A stretch of 64,000 bases of DNA, from NCBI GenBank assembly GCA_910588955.1, contig CAJURQ010000012.1, forward strand, positions 1-64,000, read 5' to 3'. This DNA is from an uncultured Lachnospiraceae bacterium (GTDB lineage Bacteria > Bacillota > Clostridia > Lachnospirales > Lachnospiraceae). Positions 24,917 through 33,331 of this stretch are shown one piece after another (within the stretch, counting starts at the first letter, position 1; each line of letters begins with the position of its first letter). The translations under genes were made by a program, and so were the position numbers. Below the pieces are notes generated by a model. It saw only the letters and a program-made list of their open reading frames with translations. It did no database searches and was not told where the DNA came from.

Positions 24917-25846
24917 ATGAAAGATACAAAGGTACAGTGGCACCCGGGGTTTGTAGCGGCGATGAATTTGGAACTGGCAAAGAATCGGGATGATCTAATA
25001 TTTGTCAAGGAATATAATCTGAATACCAAGCCGCTGGAGGTTGACCTTCTGGTAATCAAAAAGGATAAATGCGTTGCTACTGATAATGAAATAGGGGCGA
25101 TATTTAGAGGGCATAATATTTTAGAATACAAATCCCCGCAGGATCATCTGGATATTGACACTTTTTATAAGGTGGGTGCATATGCAAGTTTGTATAAATC
25201 CTATGGGGAGACCGTAGATTCGATAAAAGCAGATGATATCACAGTGTCCCTTGTCCGAGACGCAAAGCCGGTGGAACTTTTCAGATATTTTGAAAAGCAC
25301 CAATATACAATAACGACCCCTTATCGCGGCGTATACTATATTGAGGGTATGGTTTTGTTCCCGACACAGATCATTGTCACTAAGGAGCTGGAGAGAGATA
25401 CACATATATGGCTGAAAGCCTTGTCGGACAGGATCGAGAAACGGGATATGGAAGAACTGCTAAAAAGAATCAGCCGACTTACTGAGCAGGGGGACAGGGA
25501 ATTAGCTGATTCTGTTTTGGAAGTGAGTGCACAGGTAAACAGAGAAGTGTTAGAGGAATTGAAGGGAGATGATAACATGAGTGAGGCACTGTTGGAGATT
25601 TTTATGCCGATCGTAGAACCACTTATAGAAGCCCGTATAGAGCCACTTATAGAAGCCCGTATGGAGCCGCTTATAGAAACACGTGTAGAAGAAGGAAAAA
25701 AGCAAGGAAAAAAAGAAGGAAAAAAAGAAGGAATACAGGGAACCGTGGATGTTCTTCGTGATTTAGGGCATGGGGACATCGAAATTAGTGAGATTATTCA
25801 GAAAAAGTATGGTCTTACTAATGAGGAAGTGGCAGAATATATATAG
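24917..25846 (+). CDS. PD-(D/E)XK nuclease-fold protein (Rpn/PDDEXK family)
   Basis: 309 residues. The core shows LEVDLLVIKK near 36-45 and ILEYKSPQDHL near 70-80, giving the D...ExK pattern of PD-(D/E)XK nucleases. It is close to the Rpn/transposase-associated families abundant in Lachnospiraceae. Residues about 235-265 are three near-identical units EPLIEAR, then a Lys/Gly/Glu-rich stretch and a short helical tail. This C-terminal arrangement is common in the family. Whether it cuts DNA here is untested. It has its own promoter and terminator, so it is an independent cargo gene. Confidence 0.75.
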   Translation: MKDTKVQWHPGFVAAMNLELAKNRDDLIFVKEYNLNTKPLEVDLLVIKKDKCVATDNEIGAIFRGHNILEYKSPQDHLDIDTFYKVGAYASLYKSYGETVDSIKADDITVSLVRDAKPVELFRYFEKHQYTITTPYRGVYYIEGMVLFPTQIIVTKELERDTHIWLKALSDRIEKRDMEELLKRISRLTEQGDRELADSVLEVSAQVNREVLEELKGDDNMSEALLEIFMPIVEPLIEARIEPLIEARMEPLIETRVEEGKKQGKKEGKKEGIQGTVDVLRDLGHGDIEISEIIQKKYGLTNEEVAEYI

Positions 25847-25873
25847 TAATCTGCCGTATCAAAAGTATTTATT

Positions 25874-25916
25874 AAGAGGGATATTCTTGTGACAGGAAGG
25901 AATATCCCTCTTTTCT
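25874..25916 (+). terminator. Terminator after PD-(D/E)XK gene
   Basis: 13-bp stem AAGAGGGATATTC/GAATATCCCTCTT followed by TTTTC. A second weaker hairpin, GGGATG/CATCCC plus TTTT, lies at 25954-25979, just before the next gene. Confidence 0.82.
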
Positions 25917-26013
25917 TGTGTATAAAACAGCATGTATTGGTATTTATTGCGGGGATGGTAGAATGTATCATCCCGTTTTGCGATAAAAGAGAATGAAAAG
26001 GAGCGTGTAAATT

Positions 26014-26304
26014 ATGGCAGAAGAACGAAATGTTTTTGAGGTTATTACAGATTATTCCGTCAATGAGCGGATAAATCAGATTTTGCTGGAGAATAAGCAG
26101 TATCAAGACATACAAGGTCAGATTGATAAACAGATTAAGTTGTTTGAAGAACTCAATCTGGATAAAGAGCAACGGTTAATTGTAGATCGGCTGGTTTCCC
26201 TTCACACGGAAAGCGGTGCTTTATATGGCAGAGTGACGTATCAGCAAGGCTGTAGAGACTGTGTAACTTTGTTACAGGCGATGAACCTTATCAAAGCCTC
26301 ATAG
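26014..26304 (+). CDS. Small helical protein of unknown function
   Basis: 96 residues, largely helical, ending YGRVTYQQGCRDCVTLLQAM. The repeated Gln/Leu pattern in YQDIQGQIDKQIKLFEEL suggests a helical bundle. Similar small proteins occur in clostridial mobile elements, but I cannot name the family. AAAAGGAGCG precedes the ATG. Confidence 0.65.
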   Translation: MAEERNVFEVITDYSVNERINQILLENKQYQDIQGQIDKQIKLFEELNLDKEQRLIVDRLVSLHTESGALYGRVTYQQGCRDCVTLLQAMNLIKAS

Positions 26305-26372
26305 CATCGGACGCAGAAGAATTAAGGTATATCAAAGATTTTCAACATCAAAGTATATATTATTATCATAAG

Positions 26373-26408
26373 CAGACCGATGGAGCCGATCCGTCGGTCT
26401 GACTTTTT
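26373..26408 (+). terminator. Terminator upstream of DUF932 gene
   Basis: 11-bp stem CAGACCGATGG/CCGTCGGTCTG followed by five T. It overlaps the sequence CATAAGCAGAC. Confidence 0.75.
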
Positions 26409-26437
26409 GTCAAATTAAAAGAATGGAGGAAAAAGGT

Positions 26438-27370
26438 ATGTCGGCAAATGTAGAAACTATGTTTTACACGAGGGAAAAGCCTTGGCATGGTTTGGGGACA
26501 AAGGTGGAGGATGCGCCCACATCCGTAGATGCGTTGCGTCTGGCAGGATTGGATTGGAATGTGATGCAGGAGTCCATCTTTACAGAAACAGGGGACGCGA
26601 TTGCTGGTTACAGGGTAAATATTCGTGACAGGGACAGAAAGGTGCTTGGGGTGGTGAGTGATCGCTACAAGATCATCCAGAACAGGGAAGCATTTGCTTT
26701 CACGGACACTTTGCTTGGTTATGGCGTGCGCTATGAGACGGCGGGTTCCTTGCAGGAGGGAAAGAGGGTGTGGCTTCTGGCGAGGTTGCCGAGGGAGTAT
26801 ATCATCGCGGAAGAGCAGATATCGCCCTATCTGGTTTTCAGCAATTCCCATGACGGAAGCGGAGCTGTGAGGGTAGCATTAACGCCAATCAGAGTTGTTT
26901 GTAACAACACACTGAATCTTGCTCTGGCTACAGCAAGCCGTTCTTGGTCTATGATCCATAAGGGAAATGTAAAAGACAAGATGCAGGAGGCAAAGAATAC
27001 TCTGTTTATGGCAGAGGCTTACATGGAGAGCCTTGGGGAAGAATTTGAACGCTTACGCTGGATGAAAGTTACTGATAGTCAAGTAGCGGAATATGTTGAG
27101 AAGTTACTTCCGTTGGAAAAGGATGTTACAGAGACACGGGAGAAAAATACTCTGAAACTGCGTGAGGATATACTGCGCCGCTACTATGACGCGCCCGATC
27201 TGCGGGGTGTGGGGAACAACGCCTACCGATTTATCAACGCTGTGTCTGATTTTGCTACTCATGTTCAGCCGCTTCGCAGGACAGCAAATTATAATGAGAA
27301 TCTTTTTGCCCGCACGATGGATGGCAACCCGATGATTGACAGGGCATATCAGCTTGTAAAGGCGGCGTAA
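26438..27370 (+). CDS. DUF932 phage/plasmid-like protein
   Basis: 310 residues from the ATG at 26438 (GGAGGAAAAAGGT upstream; an earlier ATG at 26423 has none). The start, ANVETMFYTREKPWHGLGT, and the centre with SNSHDGSGAVRVALTPIRVVCNNTL (about 138-162) are signatures of the DUF932 (TIGR03299) family found on plasmids, phages and islands. No biochemical role is established for the family. It is commonly an element cargo or replication-associated gene. Confidence 0.88.
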   Translation: MSANVETMFYTREKPWHGLGTKVEDAPTSVDALRLAGLDWNVMQESIFTETGDAIAGYRVNIRDRDRKVLGVVSDRYKIIQNREAFAFTDTLLGYGVRYETAGSLQEGKRVWLLARLPREYIIAEEQISPYLVFSNSHDGSGAVRVALTPIRVVCNNTLNLALATASRSWSMIHKGNVKDKMQEAKNTLFMAEAYMESLGEEFERLRWMKVTDSQVAEYVEKLLPLEKDVTETREKNTLKLREDILRRYYDAPDLRGVGNNAYRFINAVSDFATHVQPLRRTANYNENLFARTMDGNPMIDRAYQLVKAA

Positions 27371-27402
27371 GAGAATAGCAGAATGGAGGGAAGGCAGGGA
27401 CT

Positions 27403-27480
27403 ATGGAACAAATAGTAAAAGCTGTGGTGGTTGGTATTCTTACAGTTATCATTAGCGTTTTGAATAAAGACAGTGATTGA
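27403..27480 (+). CDS. 25-residue hydrophobic micro-protein
   Basis: Starts at ATG 27403 behind GGAGGGAAGGCAGG and ends at 27480. Sequence MEQIVKAVVVGILTVIISVL plus a short charged end, a single membrane-spanning helix. Small and unconfirmed, but it carries a good ribosome-binding site directly after the DUF932 gene. Confidence 0.45.
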   Translation: MEQIVKAVVVGILTVIISVLNKDSD

Positions 27481-27573
27481 CTGTAATAAAACAATATTAT
27501 TCCCATATGAAAACTATAATAATTGCGTTACAGTATGGAGAGGAGTAATTTATATGGGTGAATGGCAGGCAGT

Positions 27574-27600
27574 TTGACAGCAATTTTGACAGCAACGGGA
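27574..27600 (+). promoter_or_regulatory. Right arm-type integrase site (two TTGACAGCAA)
   Basis: Same double TTGACAGCAA site as at 18545, 109 bp left of attR. Together with the left copy it supports recombinase arm-binding sites at both element ends. A truncated frame, MGEWQAV with a good ribosome-binding site at about 27554-27577, runs into it. Confidence 0.55.
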
Positions 27601-27708
27601 AAAACAGAATATAACACGGGATAACATCAGCGGGACAGATTAGGCTGAAATATGGATGAAATAACACGGTAGAATACTGTAAAATAGGGAAAAAACGGCA
27701 ATCTCTTT

Positions 27709-27760
27709 ATTTAGGTTCCAGTGGGAGACCGTGCAGGTTCAAGTCCTGTTATCCGCATAA
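27709..27760 (+). repeat. attR: 52-bp copy of tRNA-Leu 3' end
   Basis: Identical by eye to 18440-18491, from ATTTAGGTTCC to ATCCGCATAA. Marks the right end of the element and the left edge of a second integrase remnant. Confidence 0.92.
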
Positions 27761-27761
27761 G

Positions 27762-27788
27762 AAAAAGCGCTGGAAATCAGCGCTTTTT
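27762..27788. terminator. Hairpin terminator at attR
   Basis: Perfect 11-bp stem AAAAAGCGCTG/CAGCGCTTTTT directly after the att repeat. Bidirectional. Confidence 0.82.
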
Positions 27789-27819
27789 AAAATTCATGTT
27801 GCGTTTTGTGTTGCATAGT

Positions 27820-28789
27820 TTAGAAAAATGGCCATTTGCAATGTATGTTGTTCATTTCCTCTGATTTATCAGACAGGGCGTGCCGGTAAACCTGTTTGAG
27901 TACGGTATCAGATCCCCAGCCGCCGCGCTGCATGATATAGGCATCTGGGATTCCGAGGGCATGCTGGATCGAGGCGCAGTAGTGGCGCAGGTCATGAAAA
28001 CGGAAATGGGGCAGTTCTGAACGTGCCACGAGGTCGATAAAGCGGTCGGAAATCTGGTTAGGCTAAATTTATGATGCGACCTGTTCTGCCGCTGATTCTG
28101 TCCATAACGAAGCCGGGGAGGGGGACATAACGGTTTCCGGCGACGGACTTTGTTGTTTTGTCCACCCATTGTTTGTTTTCATCCAAAACGACTGCCCTCT
28201 GGATATGAGCAATGTTTCCGTTAAAATCCGTATCTTCCAGACCGCAAATCTCAGAGCGCCGGAGCGGGTCGAAAGCCGCAAGCAGGACAGCTATCATCAT
28301 GTCTTCGTCGTCTATATGTTCCAGAAGTGTCCTGATATCCTCGTCAGTTGGTATGTAAAGCGTTGGGGGCACCTTTTGCGGGAGTGTGGTATGGATTGCA
28401 AAGCTGGGGAGATAAGTCTTCAATACTGCAGTTATAAGACCGTGTATGTTTCGGACTGTTTTGGGAGACTTGTCGCGTGCCTTGCGGTTGATAAATTCTT
28501 GAATACGTTCCTGTGTGATGTCTTCAAGACGGACATGGTCAAATTCAGCCAGATCGACGCGCTTTGTGCGTTTGTATTCCCGAATTGTCGATACTGTTAA
28601 AACAGACTCCCGGTTTTTTATGTAATTGTCAAATGCCTCACCGAAAGTAAGAGAACAGCGCTGTTTCTGTTCCTTTTCTACGGTGTACTGCGCGGCAAGT
28701 GCAGGTATCTGTTCCAAACAATTATAAAATTCATTGTCTGAAATAAAGTCATCTTTATGTAACTCTGTGTGCTTGATCCTGTCTTTCAA
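27820..28789 (-). pseudogene. int: Second tyrosine integrase, frameshifted remnant
   Basis: On the minus strand from TTG 28789. The core-binding domain (SLTFGEAFDNYIKNRESVLTV) and the first catalytic Arg, in DPLRRSEICGLEDTDF, run to a premature stop at 28058. The reading continues in another frame with NQISDRFIDLV, then HDLRHY, and RGGWGSDTVLKQVYRH with the Tyr. A small indel near 28060-28066 breaks it. The 3' end lies 60 bp from the attR copy, so this integrase also targets tRNA-Leu. Its own far attachment site was not found. Confidence 0.85.
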
Positions 28790-28935
28790 AAAAGGATATC
28801 TGTATCGGAATTAGGTATTCCTGACAAATGGGGCGCCTTTTCAATCAAAAAGGCAACTATGTCGGGAGTCAGCTTTCCAAGGGATATACAGCCGGTTCCT
28901 TTTTCAAAGATAGAGATATCAAGGATATTCGCCAT
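28786..28935 (-). CDS. Small ORF overlapping integrase start (TTGA overlap)
   Basis: 49 residues, beginning MANILDISIFEKGTGCISLG. Its stop TGA overlaps the TTG start of the integrase remnant by 4 bases, suggesting translational coupling. It could be a leader or recombination-directionality protein; no motif is recognised. Confidence 0.5.
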   Translation of the reverse strand: MANILDISIFEKGTGCISLGKLTPDIVAFLIEKAPHLSGIPNSDTDILF

Positions 28936-29074
28936 GATGTAGCCTTTCTGTTGGTTGAACTAATTTTGGGTGTTATTATACGGTTTTCTGGTAGTTGAAC
29001 AGTGGCGCTTGTCCTGCCAGTTAATCTTAGAGCGGGACTTTAACTTATGGTTGAAAAATCTGTATATAAGGCAT

Positions 29075-29144
29075 ATAATATGCTTAACAAGGGAGCCGGA
29101 AGGTGAGGGCACTTCACCTCCAGCTCCCCATGCAAGCATATTAT
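29075..29144. other. Long hairpin, possible bidirectional terminator
   Basis: Outer stem ATAATATGCTT/AAGCATATTAT encloses GGGAGC.../...AGCTCCC with AGGTGA/TCACCT. It lies 17 bp from the 3' end of the lipase-like gene and ends the remnant region. The gap 28936-29160 otherwise shows nothing. Confidence 0.6.
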
Positions 29145-29160
29145 AGACATTTGAGATGTC

Positions 29161-30528
29161 TCAGAGCCCCTTATCCTTCAAATTCTCAACGAGGTTTACA
29201 TAAAACTCCCTCACATCAAATCCGGGAATATTCTCCCTGTTTAAATCAATCGTATCTCCGTGGGAGATGCCGCGGCCTTCTTCGGTGGTCAGCAGCGTAA
29301 AATGCTCCCCGAACACGGCGCTTTCCACAGACACAAGCCCGTCGTTTGCGCCGTCGAAGTGTCTGACTAACGGATATGCCATGTTTAGCGGGAACCTGCC
29401 GCTGGAGGCACAGTTCATCCGACTGCCGACGCTCTGATAAAAGACGTCGGGGCAGTCCTGCAGTTCTTCGTTTCTGCGCGCGCAGGCGGATGCCGTGAGA
29501 TCCGGTACGGCGGCTAAGAAGTCGGGATTGTGGTCCCCGAATTTTCTCAGGGCGGCGTTATATTTGCGCGCCACGCTTTTCTGCACTTTCACAGGTATTT
29601 TATCCAAAAGATAATCGGCAAAGATACAGCCTCTGTGAGGTGTGCTGACGGTAGTAAGGGAGGCAACGTGCGGCGCGGCGCCGCAGGCGCTTATGGCAAA
29701 ACGGCTGTCCAGCCCGCCCTTGGAGTGGGCGATGATGTTCACTTTTTCACAGCCGGTCTGCTGCACGATGTCCCGTATGCGCTGCGCAAGTTCCTGTCCG
29801 CAGTCGGCAACGGAGGCTGCGGACTGCTGGCTTCCGTAGTAGACGGCTGCGCCGTTTCGTTTTAGGGCATAGGGAATCCTGCCCCAGTAATTAAAGAAAC
29901 GGAAATCCCGGAAAAATACGCCGTGCACAAGTAACAGCGGGTATTTCGTCTCGCAGAGACGGCTCTCGGCGCGGGTCTGATCGAGCAGGTATTTCTCTTT
30001 TTCAAACGCCGCTTCATTTGATGTGATGGCGATAATCCGGCAAAGCGCCCAGATGTGGACTAGCGGAATCCATCCGCAGACAATGCCGATGACGCGCCAC
30101 TTGACGCCAAGCTGGACGGAGGTCGTATATACGCAGATAATGCCGTTCCAGAAGAGGACGGACTCCATCAGCACGAGAAGGATCAGACTGACCAGTCTGC
30201 CGATACCGTAGCAAAGCCCGGAACCGCCTGTCCGCACGAAAAGCGAATACAGGATGACAAAGGCGGATTCGGCTATGGTCGTGGCGAGGAAAAGCTGTAA
30301 CAATGCCGCGCCGTTCTCCAGAATCCGGTTTCGCCTTCCGGCGGATTTGTCGAAGGTCAGCCGGGGACAAATATTGATGAAAAGAAATAGAAAAAAGCCG
30401 ATGAAACATGCCGCAATGAAAGCCACGGCGCGGGCGGGCGTGAAAAAGGCGCGGGGCAGCAGTATATAGAGGGCGCTCATCTCCGCAAACAGGATGAGGG
30501 CGGAAAAGATTTTTCTTATGTGCTTCAT
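29161..30528 (-). CDS. Membrane-anchored alpha/beta-hydrolase, lipase-like
   Basis: 455 residues with the start at 30528, chosen for TTTGGAG 8 bases upstream. Residues 1-175 hold about five hydrophobic segments. The catalytic domain begins at about 200: LLLVHGVFFRDFRFFNYWG (oxyanion region), and the nucleophile elbow AHSKGG (Ser near 277). TTVSTPHRG and the late ISHGDTIDL, with the probable catalytic His, complete it. This is the pattern of triacylglycerol lipase/PGAP1-like esterases. The substrate, lipid or cell-envelope ester, is unknown. Single gene. Confidence 0.8.
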   Translation of the reverse strand: MKHIRKIFSALILFAEMSALYILLPRAFFTPARAVAFIAACFIGFFLFLFINICPRLTFDKSAGRRNRILENGAALLQLFLATTIAESAFVILYSLFVRTGGSGLCYGIGRLVSLILLVLMESVLFWNGIICVYTTSVQLGVKWRVIGIVCGWIPLVHIWALCRIIAITSNEAAFEKEKYLLDQTRAESRLCETKYPLLLVHGVFFRDFRFFNYWGRIPYALKRNGAAVYYGSQQSAASVADCGQELAQRIRDIVQQTGCEKVNIIAHSKGGLDSRFAISACGAAPHVASLTTVSTPHRGCIFADYLLDKIPVKVQKSVARKYNAALRKFGDHNPDFLAAVPDLTASACARRNEELQDCPDVFYQSVGSRMNCASSGRFPLNMAYPLVRHFDGANDGLVSVESAVFGEHFTLLTTEEGRGISHGDTIDLNRENIPGFDVREFYVNLVENLKDKGL

Positions 30529-30660
30529 GTGTTTTCTCCAAATTGTATTCATTTATTTTATAGTAACATATTGCGTGGAAAATAGAAACATGGTTGCTTT
30601 TTTGGGCTTATACGAGTAAGATTACAAATGAATCTATTTTAGAAAAAGGGAATGTTTCAT

Positions 30661-32043
30661 ATGAGCGCGGCAAAGACAATGACCCGCGAGGAGCGCATGG
30701 CGGCGGAGTCCATCGGTAAATTGATGGCAAGTATGACGCTGCCTTCCATCCTTGCGCAGATTATCAACATTTTATACAGCATTATAGACAGAATTTATAT
30801 CGGACACATGGAAGGCGTGGGAGCCAATGCCCTGACCGGGGTGGGAGTCACTTTCTGCATCACCGTGTTTATCTCCGCTTTTTCTGGGTTTGTGAACAGC
30901 GGCGCGGCGCCCCTTGCGGCGATCTGGCTGGGAAAGCAGGACAGGGACCACGCGGAAAAAATTCTCGGCAACAGCGTCAGTTTTCTGGTGATCTGTACGG
31001 TTGTGCTTATGGCGATTTTCTATGCGTTTCAGAGACCGCTGCTCTACCAGTTCGGCGCCAGCGATGCCACCATAGACTATGCGGTGGACTATCTGACAAT
31101 TTATCTGGTGGGCACGCTGTTTGTGGAACTGGCGCTTGGCTTGAATGCCTTTATTATCTGCCAGAGCAGACCGGGTACGGCGATGCTGTCGGTGCTCATC
31201 GGCGCGGTGGCGAACATCATTCTCGACCCCATCTTTATCTTCGGTCTGCACATGGGAGTAAAAGGCGCGGCGGTGGCGACAGTGATCTCACAGGCTTTAA
31301 GCGCGGCATGGGTCACAGGTTTTTTGTTGAGTAAGAAATCTTCTCTGAAAATAAGAAGAAAGTTTTTACGGCTGGAGAAGGGGATTCTTGTCAGCATTTT
31401 TTCACTGGGAATTTCGCCCTTTATCATGCGCGCGACGGAGAGCTTTATCAGCATTGTGTTGAACCACGGGCTGCAGGCGTACGGCGGGGATCTCCATGTG
31501 GGCGCGCTCACCATTATGCAGAGCGTGATGCAGCTTTTTTCCGCGCCCATCGGCGGCTTTACGCAGGGCATGACGCCCATTGTCAGTTACAATTACGGCG
31601 CGGGAAATTTTGAGCGGGTAAAACAATTGTACCGCTGGATGATTGGTCTGTGTTTCGGGTTTATGCTTGTGTCCACGGCGACGACCATGCTGTTCCCGGA
31701 ATTTTATGCCGGATTTTTCACCAATGAGACGGAACTCGTAGAGCTGGTCGGCAAGGTGATGCCGGTATTTATGGCGGGTATGCTCGTGTTCGGTCTGCAG
31801 AATGGCATCCAGCCCACCTTCCTTGCGCTCGGACAGGCGAAGGTGTCGCTCTTTATCGCCGTACTTCGGAAAATTATTTTGCTGATTCCGCTTGCGATCA
31901 TTCTGCCGCATTTTTTCGGCGTGATGGGCGTTTATTACGCGGAGCCGGTTTCGGACATTATTTCTGCGACGACGGCGAGCGTGTTGTTCTTAATCAATAT
32001 CAAGAAGATTTTGTCGAAGGAGGCGCTTGCTAAGATCCGGTAA
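30661..32043 (+). CDS. MATE family efflux transporter (second)
   Basis: 460 residues from the ATG at 30661 (AAAAAGGGA about 10 bases upstream). Twelve membrane helices. The N-terminal SMTLPSILAQIINILYSIID and YIGHMEGVGANALTG, and FTQGMTPIVSYNYGAG near 300, are standard for MATE pumps. It exports a cationic drug or metabolite in exchange for Na+ or H+, by family knowledge. The gene at 16926 is a separate, more distant MATE pump. Confidence 0.92.
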   Translation: MSAAKTMTREERMAAESIGKLMASMTLPSILAQIINILYSIIDRIYIGHMEGVGANALTGVGVTFCITVFISAFSGFVNSGAAPLAAIWLGKQDRDHAEKILGNSVSFLVICTVVLMAIFYAFQRPLLYQFGASDATIDYAVDYLTIYLVGTLFVELALGLNAFIICQSRPGTAMLSVLIGAVANIILDPIFIFGLHMGVKGAAVATVISQALSAAWVTGFLLSKKSSLKIRRKFLRLEKGILVSIFSLGISPFIMRATESFISIVLNHGLQAYGGDLHVGALTIMQSVMQLFSAPIGGFTQGMTPIVSYNYGAGNFERVKQLYRWMIGLCFGFMLVSTATTMLFPEFYAGFFTNETELVELVGKVMPVFMAGMLVFGLQNGIQPTFLALGQAKVSLFIAVLRKIILLIPLAIILPHFFGVMGVYYAEPVSDIISATTASVLFLINIKKILSKEALAKIR

Positions 32044-32081
32044 AGAGTGGCGGCAAAAAGCTGTGGGAATGAATGACAGCC

Positions 32082-32272
32082 TTGACAACCGGGCATACTT
32101 TATGTTACATTATCTCACAAGTTAAGAGGGAGTAGTTATCCTGTGTAAGCAACATACCCTGACACATATGTCATGTTTACACGCTTTCTGTTTCATATCG
32201 GGTATTTTGAAATGAGAGAAAGAACGAGACTTTTAGCATGAAAAATGTTGAAAGCCTCGTTTCATTTTTTTT
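32082..32272 (+). promoter_or_regulatory. Structured leader with terminator, candidate metal riboswitch (yybP-ykoY-like)
   Basis: Promoter TTGACA at 32082-32087 with a TTACAT-like -10 near 32105. Then comes a 105-nt folded region: TCTCA/TGAGA closing pair (32113 and 32213), GGGAGTAG at 32128-32135, and stem GTGTAA/TTACAC containing AACATACCC and hairpin TGACA/TGTCA. A terminator hairpin AACGAG-CTTT/AAAG-CTCGTT plus T8 ends at 32272, before the antiporter start. GGGAGTAG and the internal loop recall the manganese-sensing yybP-ykoY RNA. The match is partial. Confidence 0.5.
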
Positions 32273-32300
32273 CGGGGCTTACGAGAAGGAGGAAGAGGAT

Positions 32301-33242
32301 ATGGATGTTGTGATGCAGATTGGCTTGTTGGCGTTGGGATTCGTGCTTTTGGTAAAAGGGGCGGACTGGTTTGTGGAGGGCGCGAGCCGGCTGGCGGAAA
32401 AATTCGGGATTCCGCAGCTTGTGATCGGGCTGACCATTGTGGCGATGGGTACCTCGCTGCCGGAGGCGGCGGTCAGCGTGTCGGCGGCGTTAAAGGGGAG
32501 CGCAGAGATCACCATCGGCAATATCGTTGGCAGTAATATTATGAATATCCTGCTGATTTTGGGGCTGACTGCCCTTATCACCCCGATAGCGGTGCAGAAG
32601 ACTACGGTCAGATATGAGATTCCCTTTGTGATTGTGGTGTCGGTGATTCTTGTGGCGATGGGCGCCGGGGGCGACAATCTGCTGCATTTTTCCGACGGTT
32701 TGATTCTCTGGGCGCTCATGCTTTTTTACCTCGGGTATCTGCTTGTTATTGCCAAAAAGGGCGGCGGTCTGCCGGAGGAGATGCCGGACGGTAAACCGAT
32801 GTCGGTCTGGAAAATGCTTTTGCTCATTGTTCTTGGCGGTGCCATGATCGTGCTTGGTTCCGACGTGGCGGTGGACGCGGCGACGGAGCTGGCACTCATT
32901 TTCGGCATGAGCGAGCGGCTGATCGGTCTGACGATCGTTGCCTTCGGCACATCCCTGCCGGAGCTTGTGACAAGCGTGACGGCGGCGATTAAAGGCAAGG
33001 CTGATATCGCGGTGGGCAATATCGTTGGCAGCAATATTTTCAACATTCTTTTCGTGGTGGGCACTTCGGCTCTCATTACGCCGGTGGAGTATGCTCCGGA
33101 ATTTTTGACGGACGGTATCGTGTGTATTGCATCGGCGGTGCTTTTGTGGCTGTGTGTCTGCCGGAAAAAGCGGCTGGGGCGTGTGGGCGGTCTGCTTATG
33201 CTGATCGGTTACGGGGGATACTTTGTGTATCTGATGCGTTAA
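32301..33242 (+). CDS. yrbG: Calcium/sodium antiporter (CaCA, YrbG type)
   Basis: 313 residues from the ATG at 32301 (GGAGGAAGAGGAT upstream). Two homologous halves each carry the alpha-repeat signature: TIVAMGTSLPEAAVSVSAA near 50-68 and TIVAFGTSLPELVTSVTAA near 206-224. GNIVGSNI follows in both. These are the cation-binding motifs of K+-independent Ca2+/Na+ exchangers. Membrane-embedded, probably extruding Ca2+ or Mn2+. The terminator-containing leader upstream implies RNA-level control. Upstream ATGs near 32238 fall inside the terminator and are not the start. Confidence 0.92.
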   Translation: MDVVMQIGLLALGFVLLVKGADWFVEGASRLAEKFGIPQLVIGLTIVAMGTSLPEAAVSVSAALKGSAEITIGNIVGSNIMNILLILGLTALITPIAVQKTTVRYEIPFVIVVSVILVAMGAGGDNLLHFSDGLILWALMLFYLGYLLVIAKKGGGLPEEMPDGKPMSVWKMLLLIVLGGAMIVLGSDVAVDAATELALIFGMSERLIGLTIVAFGTSLPELVTSVTAAIKGKADIAVGNIVGSNIFNILFVVGTSALITPVEYAPEFLTDGIVCIASAVLLWLCVCRKKRLGRVGGLLMLIGYGGYFVYLMR

Positions 33243-33331
33243 TTTTTGCGTTATGCAAACCGAAATCGACAAAGTATACCACAAAACACGCAATCTATAC
33301 CAAAAGGCGCACAGCATGACTTAAAGGTAGT

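Noticed and set aside
29075..29144. Third tRNA-Leu attachment copy
   Set aside because: The sequence forms a hairpin but does not match the 52-bp tRNA-Leu repeat.
32490..33317. 275-residue minus-strand frame opposite the antiporter
   Set aside because: His/Arg-rich shadow frame over a well-supported transporter gene.
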